The notes below the pieces were generated by a model. The model worked only from the letters and a program-made list of their open reading frames with translations. It was not told where the DNA came from and made no database searches. Below, in pieces: positions 6,749 through 7,285 of a stretch of DNA of 7,285 nt (its first letter is position 1; each line of letters opens with the position of its first letter). The DNA comes from Euryarchaeota archaeon UBA538 (GTDB taxonomy: Archaea; Thermoplasmatota; Poseidoniia; Poseidoniales; Thalassarchaeaceae), in NCBI GenBank assembly GCA_002499325.1, contig DALC01000014.1, positions 1 through 7,285 on the forward strand. The letters are read 5' to 3'. Both the position numbers and the translations under genes were made by a program.

Positions 6749-7285
6749 CTAAGTGCAGGTTGAGCAAGTGCAAGGATACCGAGCGATTGGGGCTTCTGAC
6801 AAGAGTGCCATTTCCGTTACGGTATTCATAGCCATGTCTAACTTTTGCAGTGCCGTTAGGAACATGTCTTCCGGGTACTCAACGATTCTACCAGTTATGC
6901 CAACTAATATTGCTGGTCTTAGGACCTCTCTGTAAGGTAGCCCTCTTTTCTTCCTCTCATCCTCGATAGACTTCAAAGACAAGTAATACAGCGTCAACTG
7001 CATTGCGTGGTGTTCGAGAATATCCATCTCCGCTTGAGATGCTGGCTTGATTGAATCGTTACCCAAAGACGAGATTAGGCCATTGGAATCATAATCGGAG
7101 ATACTCACTGCCTCCTCGGTCTTCAAGTCTATGGGCCTGATGAAACTCCCTTCCTCAGACGTAGTACAAAGTACCAGATCTATCACTCCATCCATCTCTA
7201 AGGAGGCGTGTTCGATGTATGAGAGAGGCTCTATTCCGTCAGGAGACCATCTCCCTCTCGTAATCCCTCCCGGGTCTACAGTCCT
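6749..7285 (-). CDS. RecB-type PD-(D/E)XK nuclease domain protein, C-terminal part; 5' end beyond right edge
   Basis: The frame is open from the right edge for 178 codons and stops with TAG at 6751-6749. Numbering from the edge, MDGVIDLVL (31-39, D36) and IRPIDLKT (49-56, D53 and K55) are nuclease motifs II and III of the RecB/PD-(D/E)XK superfamily, followed by the QLTLYYLSL helix (96-104, Q96 and Y100). An ATG at 7195 exists, but the conserved motif begins before it and the frame continues upstream (SYIEHASLE), so the gene is truncated by the window, not short. The usual partner is a UvrD/Rep-type helicase domain or an AddB/Cas4-like core, acting in double-strand break repair; which applies here cannot be seen. 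The protein ends in YPCTCSTCT, a CxCxxC motif that could be a remnant or variant of the C-terminal iron-sulfur cysteines of AddB/Cas4/Dna2-type nucleases. Confidence 0.78.
   Translation of the reverse strand, partial: RTVDPGGITRGRWSPDGIEPLSYIEHASLEMDGVIDLVLCTTSEEGSFIRPIDLKTEEAVSISDYDSNGLISSLGNDSIKPASQAEMDILEHHAMQLTLYYLSLKSIEDERKKRGLPYREVLRPAILVGITGRIVEYPEDMFLTALQKLDMAMNTVTEMALLSEAPIARYPCTCSTCT

Overview
The window looks like a gene-dense archaeal chromosome segment, most likely from a planktonic marine euryarchaeon of the Marine Group II / Candidatus Poseidoniales (Thermoplasmatota) type. The main reason is a radical SAM gene of the RaSEA type, an enzyme of archaeosine tRNA modification that is specific to archaea. 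The mix of M20 peptidase, membrane transporter, small membrane proteins and short intergenic gaps fits that lifestyle. The taxonomic placement is an inference from gene content; no rRNA or other marker is present.

Layout. On the minus strand at the left (1-1897), reading right to left, are raSEA, a 92-residue two-helix membrane protein, and the 5' part of a multi-spanning membrane protein that runs off the left edge and may be a heme-copper oxidase subunit I. A 107-bp divergent intergenic region (1898-2004) separates these from a plus-strand pair (2005-4550): a UMF1/Atg22-family major facilitator transporter with a large extracytoplasmic insertion, and a membrane-anchored left-handed beta-helix acyltransferase whose start overlaps the transporter stop. 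Eleven bases further on begins a second minus-strand group (4562-7285). Read right to left, it holds the C-terminal part of a RecB-type PD-(D/E)XK nuclease cut by the right edge, a complete M20 metallo-dipeptidase, and an acidic coiled-coil protein of unknown function.

How the genes may work together. The transporter and acyltransferase are very probably co-transcribed and translationally coupled, so they may act on one cell-envelope pathway, but the substrate cannot be read from the sequence. The M20 dipeptidase fits a peptide-degrading heterotroph. The nuclease probably acts in DNA repair. RaSEA completes archaeosine in tRNA. The small membrane protein and the left-edge membrane protein are spaced like an operon and may belong to one respiratory complex. 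I saw no rRNA, tRNA, CRISPR array, insertion sequence or long repeat. No gap exceeds 107 bp. The most unusual elements are the transporter's roughly 128-residue outer-face domain, the Cys motif at the extreme end of the nuclease, and a substitution beside the M20 substrate-binding loop.
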